A stretch of DNA of 64,000 nucleotides from Methylococcales bacterium (GTDB lineage Bacteria; Pseudomonadota; Gammaproteobacteria; Methylococcales; Methylomonadaceae), in NCBI GenBank assembly GCA_028707085.1, contig JAQTUW010000005.1, positions 1 through 64,000 of the forward strand, read 5' to 3'. Under the pieces are notes generated by a model. It searched no databases, was not told the origin of the DNA, and saw only the letters and a program-made list of their open reading frames with translations. The translations under genes were made by a program, and so were the position numbers. This document shows, one piece after another, positions 1 to 8,289 of this stretch. Within the stretch, counting starts at the first letter, position 1, and every line of letters starts with the position of its first letter.

Positions 1-20
1 GACGTGTGCTCTTCCGATCT
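1..20. other. Illumina adapter sequence left at the contig end
   Basis: The first 20 bases (ending GCTCTTCCGATCT) match the 3' part of the Illumina TruSeq read-2 adapter, recalled from general knowledge. They are not genomic. The gatA reading frame runs straight into them, so any protein sequence predicted past position 21 is artefactual. The window therefore begins at an untrimmed assembly end rather than at an arbitrary cut in a longer contig. Confidence 0.95.
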
Positions 21-358
21 ACCGCTCCGGCCGCGTTGAATTTTTCGACCACGGTTGCATTGTACGGGGCAATAAAATTATCCAGCATTGCGGAGCCGCA
101 ACTGGTCTTGACGCCCTGGGTGCAAAAAATATCCTTTTGCGCCACCGGAATGCCGGTCAACGGCCCGCCGCCGCCCATCGCCAGCAACTGGTCGGCGGCT
201 TTGGCCTGTTCCAGCGCCGTATCGGGGCACACGCTAATAAAGGCGTTCAGATGCCGATGCCTGTCTATCCGGCTTAAAAAAGCCCGGGTCAGCTCCTCAC
301 TGGAAAACTCGCGGCTGCGCAATCCGGCCGCCAGTTCGGTAAGCGTTTTAGTATGCAT
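21..358 (-). CDS. gatA: GatA, Asp/Glu-tRNA amidotransferase subunit A (N-terminal fragment)
   Basis: This is the N-terminal 112 codons of the amidase subunit of the GatCAB amidotransferase, which converts Glu-tRNA(Gln) or Asp-tRNA(Asn) to the amide form. The translation starts [20 protein letters not shown] and contains the amidase-signature start [20 protein letters not shown], whose lysine corresponds to the catalytic Lys of the Ser-Ser-Lys triad in this family. The start ATG is at 356-358, eight bases after the gatC stop, so the two genes form an operon in the order gatC-gatA. The rest of the gene (normally about 480 residues) is lost at the adapter-contaminated contig end. Confidence 0.93.
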
Positions 359-366
359 GGACGTCC

Positions 367-654
367 TTAATCAATCACTTTGGGCACCAGATACAATCCG
401 GCTTCAGTTTGCGGCGCTATGCTCTGAAAAAGCTGGCGCTGATCGGTTTCGCTGACCACATCCTCGCGCATCCGCTGCATCTGATCCAGCGGATGCGCCA
501 TCGGACGAATGCCGCGGGTATCCGCCTCGCCCATTTTTGTCATCAGCTCCAGCATGCCGGATAAGTCTTTCGCATAATTTTCAATATCCTGTTCAGCGAT
601 GCCCAGCCTGGCCAGGTGAGCGATTTTCTTGACGTCATCAGCAGTTAACGACAT
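367..654 (-). CDS. gatC: GatC, Asp/Glu-tRNA amidotransferase subunit C
   Basis: A complete 95-residue protein of normal length for GatC, the small subunit that stabilises the GatA-GatB complex. The N-terminus [19 protein letters not shown] and the C-terminal [15 protein letters not shown] are typical of the family. The middle carries the usual M-R-EDVV segment that wraps around the partner subunits. It is the first gene of a minus-strand operon with gatA, transcribed away from glnL. The roughly 490 bp between the two divergent start codons must hold both promoters. Confidence 0.95.
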   Translation of the reverse strand: MSLTADDVKKIAHLARLGIAEQDIENYAKDLSGMLELMTKMGEADTRGIRPMAHPLDQMQRMREDVVSETDQRQLFQSIAPQTEAGLYLVPKVID

Positions 655-870
655 TTTACGGCTCCGAATCTATTCAATATAAATCGGCTCATTATAGCCT
701 ATCTTGCCAGGCTATTTATAGAAGCCCTTCAATATTAACCGGGCGACGCCCAAATCGCTGACCGCCTGCAATCAGCAGCCGGCAAGCCCGCCCCGCCATT
801 CAAATGCCAATCGGCCCGCACAGCCGTTTTTGAAATCCGCACCAAAAATATGCATAACGCCTACCAATAA

Positions 871-886
871 GCACTATAATGGTGCA
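871..886 (+). promoter_or_regulatory. Candidate NtrC (NRI) binding site, overlapping a TATAAT
   Basis: GCACTATAATGGTGCA closely resembles the enterobacterial NtrC operator (GCAC-N6/7-GGTGCA), such as the enhancer sites upstream of glnA. It lies about 220 bp upstream of the sigma-54 element before glnL, a normal enhancer distance. The central TATAAT could also serve as a -10 box, so bound NtrC might repress a sigma-70 promoter there, as at E. coli glnAp1. Binding is inferred from sequence only. Confidence 0.55.
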
Positions 887-1103
887 TACCTTAACCCCAT
901 GACGATGGCTTACCGTTCTGGCCGTCCGCCATCCTGCGCGGCCGCCTGGTTCAAGACCATTTTTACCTTAAAAAACAACAATACCTTATGGGATAAGCGG
1001 ACGCCATATTGCGGCTAACCGAGTCTGCGCATCCATATAACCGATTTTTACCCGGACTCGTTATCCTATTCCTATCGTTAATCTGCAATGCCCTATAAAT
1101 CCC

Positions 1104-1119
1104 TGGCTCGAAACTTGCA
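1104..1119 (+). promoter_or_regulatory. Candidate sigma-54 promoter of glnLG
   Basis: TGGCTCGAAACTTGCA fits the RpoN consensus TGGCACG-N4-TTGCA, with the invariant GG and GC dinucleotides correctly spaced. Transcription would start near 1130, upstream of the glnL ATG at 1145 and downstream of the alternative ATG at 1088. It therefore also argues for the shorter glnL start. An NtrC-like site lies upstream at 871-886, which suggests autogenous activation of ntrBC. Confidence 0.6.
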
Positions 1120-1144
1120 TCATCGGACAGTAGCCTCCTACGCC

Positions 1145-2209
1145 ATGATCACAGTGTATAAAAAAATACTTGAACACCTTAATGAAGCGATTCTGCTGTT
1201 CGACAGGAATATGCTTCTGACCTATATCAACCCCGCCGGTGAAATACTTTTTGCCGACAGCGCCAAGCATTTGCTTGGCAGTCCGGCGCACAAGCTGTTC
1301 AGAACGGCCAATACCCAATTGTTCGAAGAAATGCTGCAACGCCTGCATTTGCATGAACCCCTGGTGGACAGGGAATTGATTCTGGAACGCATGAATCAGT
1401 CGATCACGGTGAATCTTAGCGCCACCCCATTGCTGGAACAGAACGAACTGAGCGATATTCTGATAGAAGTGCAGCAGGTGGACAGACATTTACGGATTAC
1501 CAAGGAAGAGCAACTGCTTGCCCAGCAAAACACCAGCCGGATGCTGGTGCGCGGACTGGCTCACGAAATCAAGAATCCGCTTGGCGGGCTACGCGGCGCG
1601 GCGCAATTGCTGGATCTGGAATTGCATGATCCGGAACTGAAGGAATATACCCAGATCATCATCGCCGAATCGGATCGTTTGCAGGATTTGATGGATAAAA
1701 TGCTGGGCCCCAATAAACCGGCGCACAAAAGTCTGCTAAGCATTCACGAGGTTCTGGAACGCGTCCGGCAGTTAGTGGCTGTGGAAGCCAATCACTCCAT
1801 CGTCCTGCTGACGGATTACGACCCCAGCATTCCCGATCTGTTTGCCGATAAAAACCAGTTGATCCAGGCCCTGCTGAATATTGTGCGCAATGCCGTGCAG
1901 GCCATCCAGAAAGAAGGCGAAATAACCATCAGAACCCGTATTCACCGTCACATGACAATAGGCCGGAAACGTTACAGGCTGACCATTAAAATCGATATCA
2001 CCGATAACGGCCCCGGCATCAAACCGGAACTGATGGATCAGATTTTTTATCCGATGATCACCGGACGCGCCGAAGGCACGGGCCTGGGGTTATCCATTGC
2101 CCAATCGCTGATCAATCAGCATAACGGTTTAATCGAATGCGAAAGCGAACCCGGACACACGGTGTTTTCCATCTATTTACCTTTGGAGAATGTCCATGCA
2201 GAAAATTGA
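1145..2209 (+). CDS. glnL: NtrB/NRII nitrogen-regulation sensor histidine kinase
   Basis: A 354-residue cytosolic two-component kinase of about the E. coli NtrB length. It phosphorylates or dephosphorylates NtrC according to PII status. An N-terminal PAS domain (ILEHLNEAILLFD onward) is followed by the H-box GLAHEIKNPLGG, with His at residue 140 (E. coli His139). The ATPase motifs follow: the N-box (NIVRNAVQAI), DNGPGI and GTGLGLS. An upstream in-frame ATG at 1088 would add 19 residues but lies before the candidate sigma-54 promoter, so 1145 is preferred. The next gene, glnG, overlaps its end. Confidence 0.93.
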   Translation: MITVYKKILEHLNEAILLFDRNMLLTYINPAGEILFADSAKHLLGSPAHKLFRTANTQLFEEMLQRLHLHEPLVDRELILERMNQSITVNLSATPLLEQNELSDILIEVQQVDRHLRITKEEQLLAQQNTSRMLVRGLAHEIKNPLGGLRGAAQLLDLELHDPELKEYTQIIIAESDRLQDLMDKMLGPNKPAHKSLLSIHEVLERVRQLVAVEANHSIVLLTDYDPSIPDLFADKNQLIQALLNIVRNAVQAIQKEGEITIRTRIHRHMTIGRKRYRLTIKIDITDNGPGIKPELMDQIFYPMITGRAEGTGLGLSIAQSLINQHNGLIECESEPGHTVFSIYLPLENVHAEN

Positions 2210-3614
2210 TAAGGTCTGGATCGTCGATGACGACAAATCGATACGCTGGGTGCTGGAAAAGGCCCTGCAAAAATCCGGCATCGAAACCCAGAGTTTCTCC
2301 AGTGCCGGCGATTTGCTGAAACATATGGCCAACGGCATACCGCAGGTGCTGATTACCGACATCCGCATGCCCGGCATGGATGGTCTTGAGCTATTGAAAA
2401 ACATCCAGGATCATTACCCCGATTTGCCGGTTATCGTCATGACGGCGCATTCCGATCTGGAGAGCGCTGTTTCGGCATTTCATGGCGGTGCTTTCGAGTA
2501 TCTGCCCAAGCCTTTCGACGTCAATGTGGTAGTCGAGACCGTACAACGGGCCTGCGTGCATAGCAAGCAATTACAGGCGGACTACTGCAAGCAGCCTGAA
2601 GCTGTGGAAGAAATGCCCGAAATTATCGGCGAGGCGCCGGCCATGCAGGAGGTATTTCGGGCCATAGGCCGCCTGGCCCGCTCGCATATCACAGTGCTGA
2701 TCAATGGCGAATCGGGAACCGGCAAGGAACTGGTCGCCAAAGCCCTGCACCGCCATAGCCCGCGCGCCACGCAACCGTTTATCGCCCTAAACATGGCCGC
2801 CATTCCCAGAGATCTGATGGAGTCGGAATTGTTCGGCCATGAAAAAGGGGCTTTTACCGGCGCACAGGCCCGGCGTATAGGTCGATTCGAACAGGCCAAT
2901 AACGGCACCCTGTTTCTGGATGAAATCGGCGACATGCCCGCCGAACTGCAAACCCGTCTGCTGCGGGTGCTGGCCGATAACGAATTTTATCCGGTTGGCG
3001 CGCATGCCTCAGTGAAGGTGAATGTGCGCATTATCGCCGCGACTCATCAGAACCTGGAAACCCTGGTGGCTCAGGGCCGATTTCGGGAAGATCTGTTTCA
3101 TCGGTTGAATGTCATCCGCATTCATATTCCGCCGTTGCGCGAACGGCGTCAGGATATCGGTTTATTGATGCGCTATTTTCTCTATCAGAGCGCCAAGGAA
3201 TTGAATACCGAAATCAAAGTCCTGAAACCGGAAACCGAGCAATTGCTCAGCTCCCTGAAATGGCCGGGCAATGTCCGCCAATTGGAAAATATTTGCCGCT
3301 GGCTAACGGTTATGGCTTCCGGCCGGGAAATTCACATCGAAGATTTACCGCCGGAACTGACCCAGCCCAGCCATGAGTCACCCGCAAGCAACAACCACGC
3401 AAACTGGGAAGCGACGGTCAGCAACTGGATAAGGCAGCAACTGACCTCCGGCAAGATCGATATCGCCAAGTACGCCATCCCGACCATGGAGACGCTTTTG
3501 ATAGAAGCCGCCCTGCAACATACCCACGGCAGAAAGCACGAGGCCGCAATTTTGCTCGGCTATGGCCGAAACACGCTGACCCGCAAACTTAAAGATTTGA
3601 ATATCAAGGAATAA
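2196..3614 (+). CDS. glnG: NtrC/NRI nitrogen-regulation response regulator, sigma-54 activator
   Basis: A 472-residue three-domain regulator. The receiver domain has the acidic pocket VDDD and phospho-acceptor Asp55 in LITDIRMPG. The AAA+ domain has Walker A GESGTGKE and the sigma-54-contacting GAFTGA loop. A Fis-type HTH ends the protein (HEAAILLGYGRNTLTRKL). Two ATGs, at 2190 and 2196, are possible. GGAG at 2185-2188 is 7 bases from the second and only one from the first, so 2196 is chosen. It overlaps the end of glnL, which implies translational coupling. Its partner kinase is glnL and its likely own operator is at 871-886. Confidence 0.95.
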   Translation: MQKIDKVWIVDDDKSIRWVLEKALQKSGIETQSFSSAGDLLKHMANGIPQVLITDIRMPGMDGLELLKNIQDHYPDLPVIVMTAHSDLESAVSAFHGGAFEYLPKPFDVNVVVETVQRACVHSKQLQADYCKQPEAVEEMPEIIGEAPAMQEVFRAIGRLARSHITVLINGESGTGKELVAKALHRHSPRATQPFIALNMAAIPRDLMESELFGHEKGAFTGAQARRIGRFEQANNGTLFLDEIGDMPAELQTRLLRVLADNEFYPVGAHASVKVNVRIIAATHQNLETLVAQGRFREDLFHRLNVIRIHIPPLRERRQDIGLLMRYFLYQSAKELNTEIKVLKPETEQLLSSLKWPGNVRQLENICRWLTVMASGREIHIEDLPPELTQPSHESPASNNHANWEATVSNWIRQQLTSGKIDIAKYAIPTMETLLIEAALQHTHGRKHEAAILLGYGRNTLTRKLKDLNIKE

Positions 3615-3711
3615 ATTACAGCATTTACTTTAGGTTTTTCGGTTTAAAAACATGGGTGTATACTCCCGCCGTCGGATAATTCCAACTACAAAAAAACAAG
3701 GCTGAAATCTC

Positions 3712-5067
3712 ATGGCGGAAAAAACGGTTAGCAAACATCTTATTAATCTCGAAAAACAATTTGCAGCAACCGATCCCGTTTTGCAAAAGGCGGCCAAGGT
3801 CTTCCAGGAACTGGATCAGCTCGAATTCGACATGGGCCTGCTGGATAGCGAGGAAACCACCGCCCGCAAATGCTCATGGTGGCCGTTAATCAGCACCCTG
3901 GGCGGCTATTCGCCCGCCAAATCCGAATTTATCAAGCAGTATCTCGGCGTCAATCCGCATACCACACGCCATAAATTTACCGTGCTGCAATATACCCCGC
4001 AAACCAATACCGCCACCCTGCCCGGTTCTGCGCTGGACGCCGACCACAGGCTGCCGTTTTACCAGATCGGCCGGGAAATCGATCAACTGGTCAGCGGCGA
4101 AAGCGCAAAACTCAATTCTTATCTGGAATTGCTGACGGTCAATAGCCCGATGCTGAAAAACAAACTGGTGATCGATACCGCAGTGCTGAATCCGGCTACC
4201 GAAAGCCCAGTGACGGCGCTGTTGCGGAAACATGTGATCGACATTTCCGATCTGGTGCTGGTGTTTACCGATTTGTTCGAGGCCGACGCCGATATCATCG
4301 GCGATACGGTGGCCAATATTGTCAATCAGCAGGATACCAATAAATTTTTATTTGTTATCGACCATTCGGAAATCAGCCTCGACCCGCTCAAGCGCCAGGA
4401 CATTGCCGCCTCCTGGCAGCGCCGACTGGCCGAATTCGGCATACACACCGGGCAATTTCTGGTTTTATCGCAAGGCGGCGATACCGGGCTGATCGATCAG
4501 CGGGTACATAATCTGACCAACGACCGCTCCTACCGGATACTGGCCAATCTGGAAAAAAGCATCCGCAATGTCGAGGACGTGGTGCTGCATGAAGTGGAAG
4601 AAGCCATCCGCGCCTGGAAAGAACGCAGCAACGCCACCACGCTGATCATCCTGGGCTTTGTCATCATGCTGGTTCTATTTGCGGAAATTGCCGGCGGGGT
4701 GCTGGATCTGCTGTTTAATCCGCTGATAGGGCCTATCGTGGTGCTGGCGTCCATCGCCATCCTGACGCCTATCCATCTGATGATCACCCGCTTTCACGGC
4801 AAACTGATCATCGACCAGTTGCACAAACGCCAGAAACAATTAAACCTGTCCGAAGATCTGGCCGGGCTGTTTGAAAAAAGCATGGGATTCTGGCGCATGC
4901 TGCTGCCCATTAACAGCCCCGTCGGCAAAAACAAGAAAACCCGCCGGAAACTTCAGGCCATGATCGAACAGACCAAGGATTTGGTGCAGGCGCTGAACGA
5001 TCAGTATAGCCATACCCAGCTTCAGGATTTCCGGGCGCAACTTGAGGGTTACTCACTTGGCGAGTGA
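3712..5067 (+). CDS. Divergent dynamin-like GTPase-fold membrane protein (uncertain)
   Basis: A 451-residue protein with no firm family assignment. A P-loop-like element GGYSPAKS lies at residues 64-71 (canonical G-x4-GK[ST]; the second Gly is Ala), followed by EFIKQYLG, reminiscent of the STLINALLG helix of bacterial dynamin-like proteins. LVIDTAVL (Asp155) sits where a DxPG switch motif would be, but PG is missing, and no clear [NT]KxD is seen. Two hydrophobic helices at about 309-327 and 335-356 form a hairpin, followed by a basic, coiled C-terminus. I infer a membrane-associated, possibly non-hydrolysing relative. It stands alone, with a 97-bp upstream gap after glnG. Confidence 0.5.
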   Translation: MAEKTVSKHLINLEKQFAATDPVLQKAAKVFQELDQLEFDMGLLDSEETTARKCSWWPLISTLGGYSPAKSEFIKQYLGVNPHTTRHKFTVLQYTPQTNTATLPGSALDADHRLPFYQIGREIDQLVSGESAKLNSYLELLTVNSPMLKNKLVIDTAVLNPATESPVTALLRKHVIDISDLVLVFTDLFEADADIIGDTVANIVNQQDTNKFLFVIDHSEISLDPLKRQDIAASWQRRLAEFGIHTGQFLVLSQGGDTGLIDQRVHNLTNDRSYRILANLEKSIRNVEDVVLHEVEEAIRAWKERSNATTLIILGFVIMLVLFAEIAGGVLDLLFNPLIGPIVVLASIAILTPIHLMITRFHGKLIIDQLHKRQKQLNLSEDLAGLFEKSMGFWRMLLPINSPVGKNKKTRRKLQAMIEQTKDLVQALNDQYSHTQLQDFRAQLEGYSLGE

Positions 5068-5281
5068 CTGATGACCCGCCGGATTCCAGGCAACCCGGAC
5101 AAAGCCAGGCCGCCTGCCGAATCACGGGGCCTTTAACCCGCTCCGCCGCCCGGAAATTTGTTAGCTGCGAATAAAACAGCCAAAACCGGATTGCCGCCGC
5201 AAACCGGCTGTCCGCCATATTCCGCCTTTTTATCCGGATTTGAAAACCTGAACAATCAGCCGCTTCACCCCCATACCTTAA

Positions 5282-5848
5282 ATGATCCAGGAAACACTCA
5301 TTACCACGGTTAACTCGCAAGGCAAACCGCATATCGCCCCAATGGGGGTACACATTATCGACGACCAGTTTGTGATCATGGCCTTCCGCCCTAATCTGAC
5401 GCTGAACAACATCCTGGAAACCCGTACCGCGGTAGTTAATTATTGCGACGACGTACGGATTTTCGCCGGCTGCCTGACCGGACGCCGGGACTGGCCCTTG
5501 CAGGCGGCCGAAAAAATTAAAGGCTACTTTCTAGCGGATACCCTGGCCCACGCCGAACTGGAGCTGATCAATCTTGCGGACGACCCGGTGCGGCCGAAAC
5601 TGTTCTGCAAACCGGTGCACAGCGTCAACCACAAACCGTTTCAGGGTTTTAACCGGGCTCAGTATTCGGTGCTGGAAGCGGCGATTTTAATCAGCCGTCT
5701 AGGCCGGCTGCCCTGGGATAAAATTGAATCCGAACTGGATTATCTACGCATCGGCATGCAGAAAACCGCCGGCCCGAGAGAGAAACTGGCCTGGCAATGG
5801 TTAATGGAATTCATCGAGCAACATAAAAACACCGGAGGCAATTCATGA
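5282..5848 (+). CDS. DUF447-family protein, probable C1-cofactor biosynthesis
   Basis: A 188-residue protein of the DUF447 type, a flavin-reductase-like beta-barrel family found in methanogens and in methylotroph tetrahydromethanopterin/methylofuran gene clusters. The N-terminal ETLITTVNSQGKPHIAPMGV and the NYCDDVRIFAGCLTG segment are characteristic. Its last bases overlap the mfnB start, which ties it to furan-cofactor synthesis. The precise reaction is not established to my knowledge. The ATG at 5282 has no strong Shine-Dalgarno element, and the preceding 214 bp contain no other recognisable gene. Confidence 0.75.
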   Translation: MIQETLITTVNSQGKPHIAPMGVHIIDDQFVIMAFRPNLTLNNILETRTAVVNYCDDVRIFAGCLTGRRDWPLQAAEKIKGYFLADTLAHAELELINLADDPVRPKLFCKPVHSVNHKPFQGFNRAQYSVLEAAILISRLGRLPWDKIESELDYLRIGMQKTAGPREKLAWQWLMEFIEQHKNTGGNS

Positions 5849-6528
5849 GTCTGATGCTGGCCAGCGTGAATAGTCTGACCGAAGCCCGGCTGGCGCGGGA
5901 CTGCGGGGTGGACATCATCGACCTCAAGCAACCGGCCGCAGGCGCGCTGGGCGCGCTGGACGTATCCGAGGTCGCAGCCATCGTCGCCGGCCTGCCTGCC
6001 GATGCCCGTATCAGCGCCACTGTCGGCGACCTGCCGATGCAACGGGCAATAGTGGTTCAAGCCACGGCGGACATGGCCGCCACCGGCGTGGATTATGTGA
6101 AGATCGGCTTTTTCCCCGGCGGCGAGCCGCTGGATTGCCTGGCCGGCCTGACCGGAATTGCTGCACAAGGTCACGCGCTAATCGCGGTATTGTTCGCCGA
6201 CACCCGCCCCAATCCGGCGCTGATAGACGCCATCGCCGCAGCCGGCTTCCGCGGCGTGATGCTGGACACCCTGGATAAAAGCCTGGGCAGCCTGACGCAG
6301 TTGCTAAGTCTGAATGAACTGGCGACGTTCGTGACCAGCGCCAAAAGCCACAGCCTGCTGACCGGTCTGGCCGGTTCGCTGGCGGCAAAAGACATCCCCG
6401 CCCTGCTGACGCTTGAGGCCGATTACTTGGGCTTCCGGGGGGCGTTGTGTACGGGCAGCCGGCGCACGGCGGCGGTGGATGAGGAGCGGATTAGGGCTAT
6501 TTGTAGTAGTTTGCGGGCAGTTTGCTAA
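5845..6528 (+). CDS. mfnB: MfnB-like (5-formylfuran-3-yl)methyl phosphate synthase
   Basis: A 227-residue protein of the DUF556/UPF0264 family. In methanogens MfnB condenses two glyceraldehyde-3-phosphate molecules to the furan precursor of methanofuran, and methylotrophs use homologues for methylofuran. Family features are the N-terminal LASVNSLTEARLARDCGVDI followed by IDLKQPAAGALGA, the YVKIGFF strand and the GLAGSLAAKD segment of a TIM-barrel fold. It overlaps the DUF447 gene by ATGA. The pair is one of the best indications that the organism oxidises formaldehyde through H4MPT/methylofuran-dependent reactions. Confidence 0.85.
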   Translation: MSLMLASVNSLTEARLARDCGVDIIDLKQPAAGALGALDVSEVAAIVAGLPADARISATVGDLPMQRAIVVQATADMAATGVDYVKIGFFPGGEPLDCLAGLTGIAAQGHALIAVLFADTRPNPALIDAIAAAGFRGVMLDTLDKSLGSLTQLLSLNELATFVTSAKSHSLLTGLAGSLAAKDIPALLTLEADYLGFRGALCTGSRRTAAVDEERIRAICSSLRAVC

Positions 6529-6575
6529 CCTGGCGGGGTATGTAGCAGGTTATAAGAACCTTCGGAGCGATGGCG

Positions 6576-6884
6576 TCAGGCTTCGAAACCTGTCTCGGAT
6601 GAGGAAAGGCCGGATTCGTCCCCATAGATCAAAGACAAACAGGCGGGGTCGGGCGCGTCGATCCGATCCGCAGAATACGCGTCCAATAGCGGGACGACAT
6701 GCCGCGCCGATCCGGGCGTGGTGTACACGAAATAGCAAGTTCCGTCGTCAGACCAGCATCCGAACATCGCCATGCCATCAGGCCCGTTTCTGGCCACATA
6801 GGCCGCCCGGAATGCGCCCATCAGCACACCCATTTCACCGGATTCGTATGCCTGACGCGAGAGTGTCATCCGATACCAGCTCAT
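6576..6884 (-). CDS. Conserved hypothetical protein
   Basis: A 102-residue protein beginning MSWYRMTLSRQAYESGEMG if the ATG at 6882-6884 is used. An upstream ATG at 6959 would add 25 residues of poor quality. It has no signal peptide or membrane segment. Aromatic and acidic positions (MAMFGCWSDDGTCYFVY) suggest a small alpha/beta fold, but I cannot name a family. It is convergent with mfnB (47-bp gap). The reading frame seems protein-like in composition, so I call it real but of unknown function. Confidence 0.55.
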   Translation of the reverse strand: MSWYRMTLSRQAYESGEMGVLMGAFRAAYVARNGPDGMAMFGCWSDDGTCYFVYTTPGSARHVVPLLDAYSADRIDAPDPACLSLIYGDESGLSSSETGFEA

Positions 6885-7165
6885 GGTTTTTGCAGTCTCA
6901 TGCCTGCTGTCATTAACATCACCCCAATTTATCGGCAAAGCGCCGGCATGTTGCGTCAAGCCCTGGATCGTTGGTCGGCCAAACGGCCGTGCAGCCCGGT
7001 GCGCGATGGCCCAGTCAATAATACGATAAGGCGATCAAGGCTTTTATATACCATTTCTGGTTACAGTCTGCAATGCGGAAGTAAGCAGCCGATTCTGCAA
7101 AGGCCGGCATCTGGCCCCTTGCATATTGTCAGACAATCCAAATTGGCGTTTGCCCTGAATGGCGA

Positions 7166-8158
7166 TCAGACCTGGTGTCTGGAACTGAGGTTTTTGATAA
7201 TTTCTTCCAGCGGCACCAGATTGAGCTTGATTCTGAACAGGATGGTCTTGTCCCCCATCATGCCGTAACACTCGTAGGTGCGCAGCATGATACTGGTGTT
7301 GTTCAGGGTGTTTTCCTTTGATTCTGGCAGTTGTCTGACCAGAATATGCAGTTTGTCGTTATTTTTGATGCGGGCCAGCAACTGGCGGTCGATGGATATG
7401 TCGTGCGAGGTGTACACCATGGGGTTGCGCTTAAAATCGTGATTTTCCATCTGGGCTTTTTCCAGCAGGGCTCCAGAAGTCAGGCTACAGGGGAACACTT
7501 CCGGATAATGGGCTATGTGCAGCAGTTCGTCAAAATAATCCGATTGTTCCGCCAGCGAACCGGACAGAAAGTTTTTGACATTGCCGTTGTGCATCCATTT
7601 GCGTTTCAGGAAAAAATCCGTGCCTGGCACCATGGTTTTGTCGGCCAGTTCATTGAGATCCGGCAGACTGCTGAAATCGGTATGGGCCAGAAACAGCGGG
7701 GTTTTGGTCTCTTTCTTGTAGCCCAGCAATATGGTCTTGCCTTGCGACTTGATGGCTATGCGGTTGGTGAGCGTCAGTTCCGGAATGGTGGTTATCAGGG
7801 TTTTTTTGATGTTCAGCGTCATTTCCTGGCGCGGACGCAGGGCGTTGACGAAGGTGATCTGGTAGTTGCTGAAACGCAACTGGTTTTCGGCAATGATCTG
7901 ATCCTCGTGCTGGGCTTCCCGATATAGCCGCATCTGGTATTCGATGAGGGTGTTAAGCTGAAAGCCCAGCACGATTGGACCTTTGAAGGGATTATGGGTG
8001 ATCTGTAGCCACTTGTGTTTGTCGTGGAACAGGTTGAAATCGTCGGAGGCGTTACGAGCGACCTCGATGTGTATCTGATCGAAAACAAAGGATTGATCTG
8101 TCATGCGTTTAAGGTTGGCGAATTTCCGGTTGGCTTGAATGCAGACGGGAATAGTCAT
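7166..8158 (-). CDS. MaoC-like hotdog-fold protein, function unknown
   Basis: A 330-residue cytoplasmic protein. Residues about 37-70 (SDDFNLFHDKHKW ... GPIVLGFQLNTLIEYQ) resemble the hydratase motif D-x-N-x-x-H-x-D of MaoC/R-specific enoyl-CoA hydratases, followed by the usual F-x-N-ALRPRQEMTL strand. The length would allow two hotdog halves, but the second half is less clear. Substrate is unknown; an acyl-CoA or acyl-ACP thioester is an inference. An internal ATG at 8104 (MTDQSFVF) is an equally good start and would shorten it by 18 residues. It lies just downstream of the giant repeat gene on the same strand, with a hairpin between. Confidence 0.55.
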   Translation of the reverse strand: MTIPVCIQANRKFANLKRMTDQSFVFDQIHIEVARNASDDFNLFHDKHKWLQITHNPFKGPIVLGFQLNTLIEYQMRLYREAQHEDQIIAENQLRFSNYQITFVNALRPRQEMTLNIKKTLITTIPELTLTNRIAIKSQGKTILLGYKKETKTPLFLAHTDFSSLPDLNELADKTMVPGTDFFLKRKWMHNGNVKNFLSGSLAEQSDYFDELLHIAHYPEVFPCSLTSGALLEKAQMENHDFKRNPMVYTSHDISIDRQLLARIKNNDKLHILVRQLPESKENTLNNTSIMLRTYECYGMMGDKTILFRIKLNLVPLEEIIKNLSSRHQV

Positions 8159-8229
8159 GAAAAGCCTGGCGTCGTCAGCCGGCCGCCCAGCCCTATCTCA
8201 AACATCCTACATCTGCTAGTCTGCATATT

Positions 8230-8266
8230 ACAGTCTTTCCGGCAGATGCGCCGCCGAAAAGACTGT
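8230..8266 (-). terminator. Hairpin downstream of the giant repeat gene
   Basis: ACAGTCTTT (8230-8238) pairs perfectly with AAAGACTGT (8258-8266). An inner CGGC/GCCG stem extends the helix across one mismatch. It lies 24 bp past the stop codon of the 2902-residue gene and before the next gene on the same strand. No clear U-run follows on the minus strand, so it may act as a 3' stabilising hairpin or a weak terminator. Confidence 0.5.
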
Positions 8267-8289
8267 TGCATTGGTCTATTGAGACGAGA

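Larger units (their letters stand above)
655..1144. other. Intergenic region between gatC and glnL
   Basis: This stretch separates the divergent gatC and glnL genes. I see no convincing gene: a 62-codon frame at 830-1018 shows no family resemblance and covers the NtrC-like site. The recognisable signals are the NtrC-box-like palindrome at 871-886 and a sigma-54 type -24/-12 element at 1104-1119, listed separately. Confidence 0.6.

Noticed and set aside
830-1018. Possible 62-codon gene upstream of glnL
   Set aside because: It covers the NtrC-like operator, has no ribosome site and no recognisable protein features.
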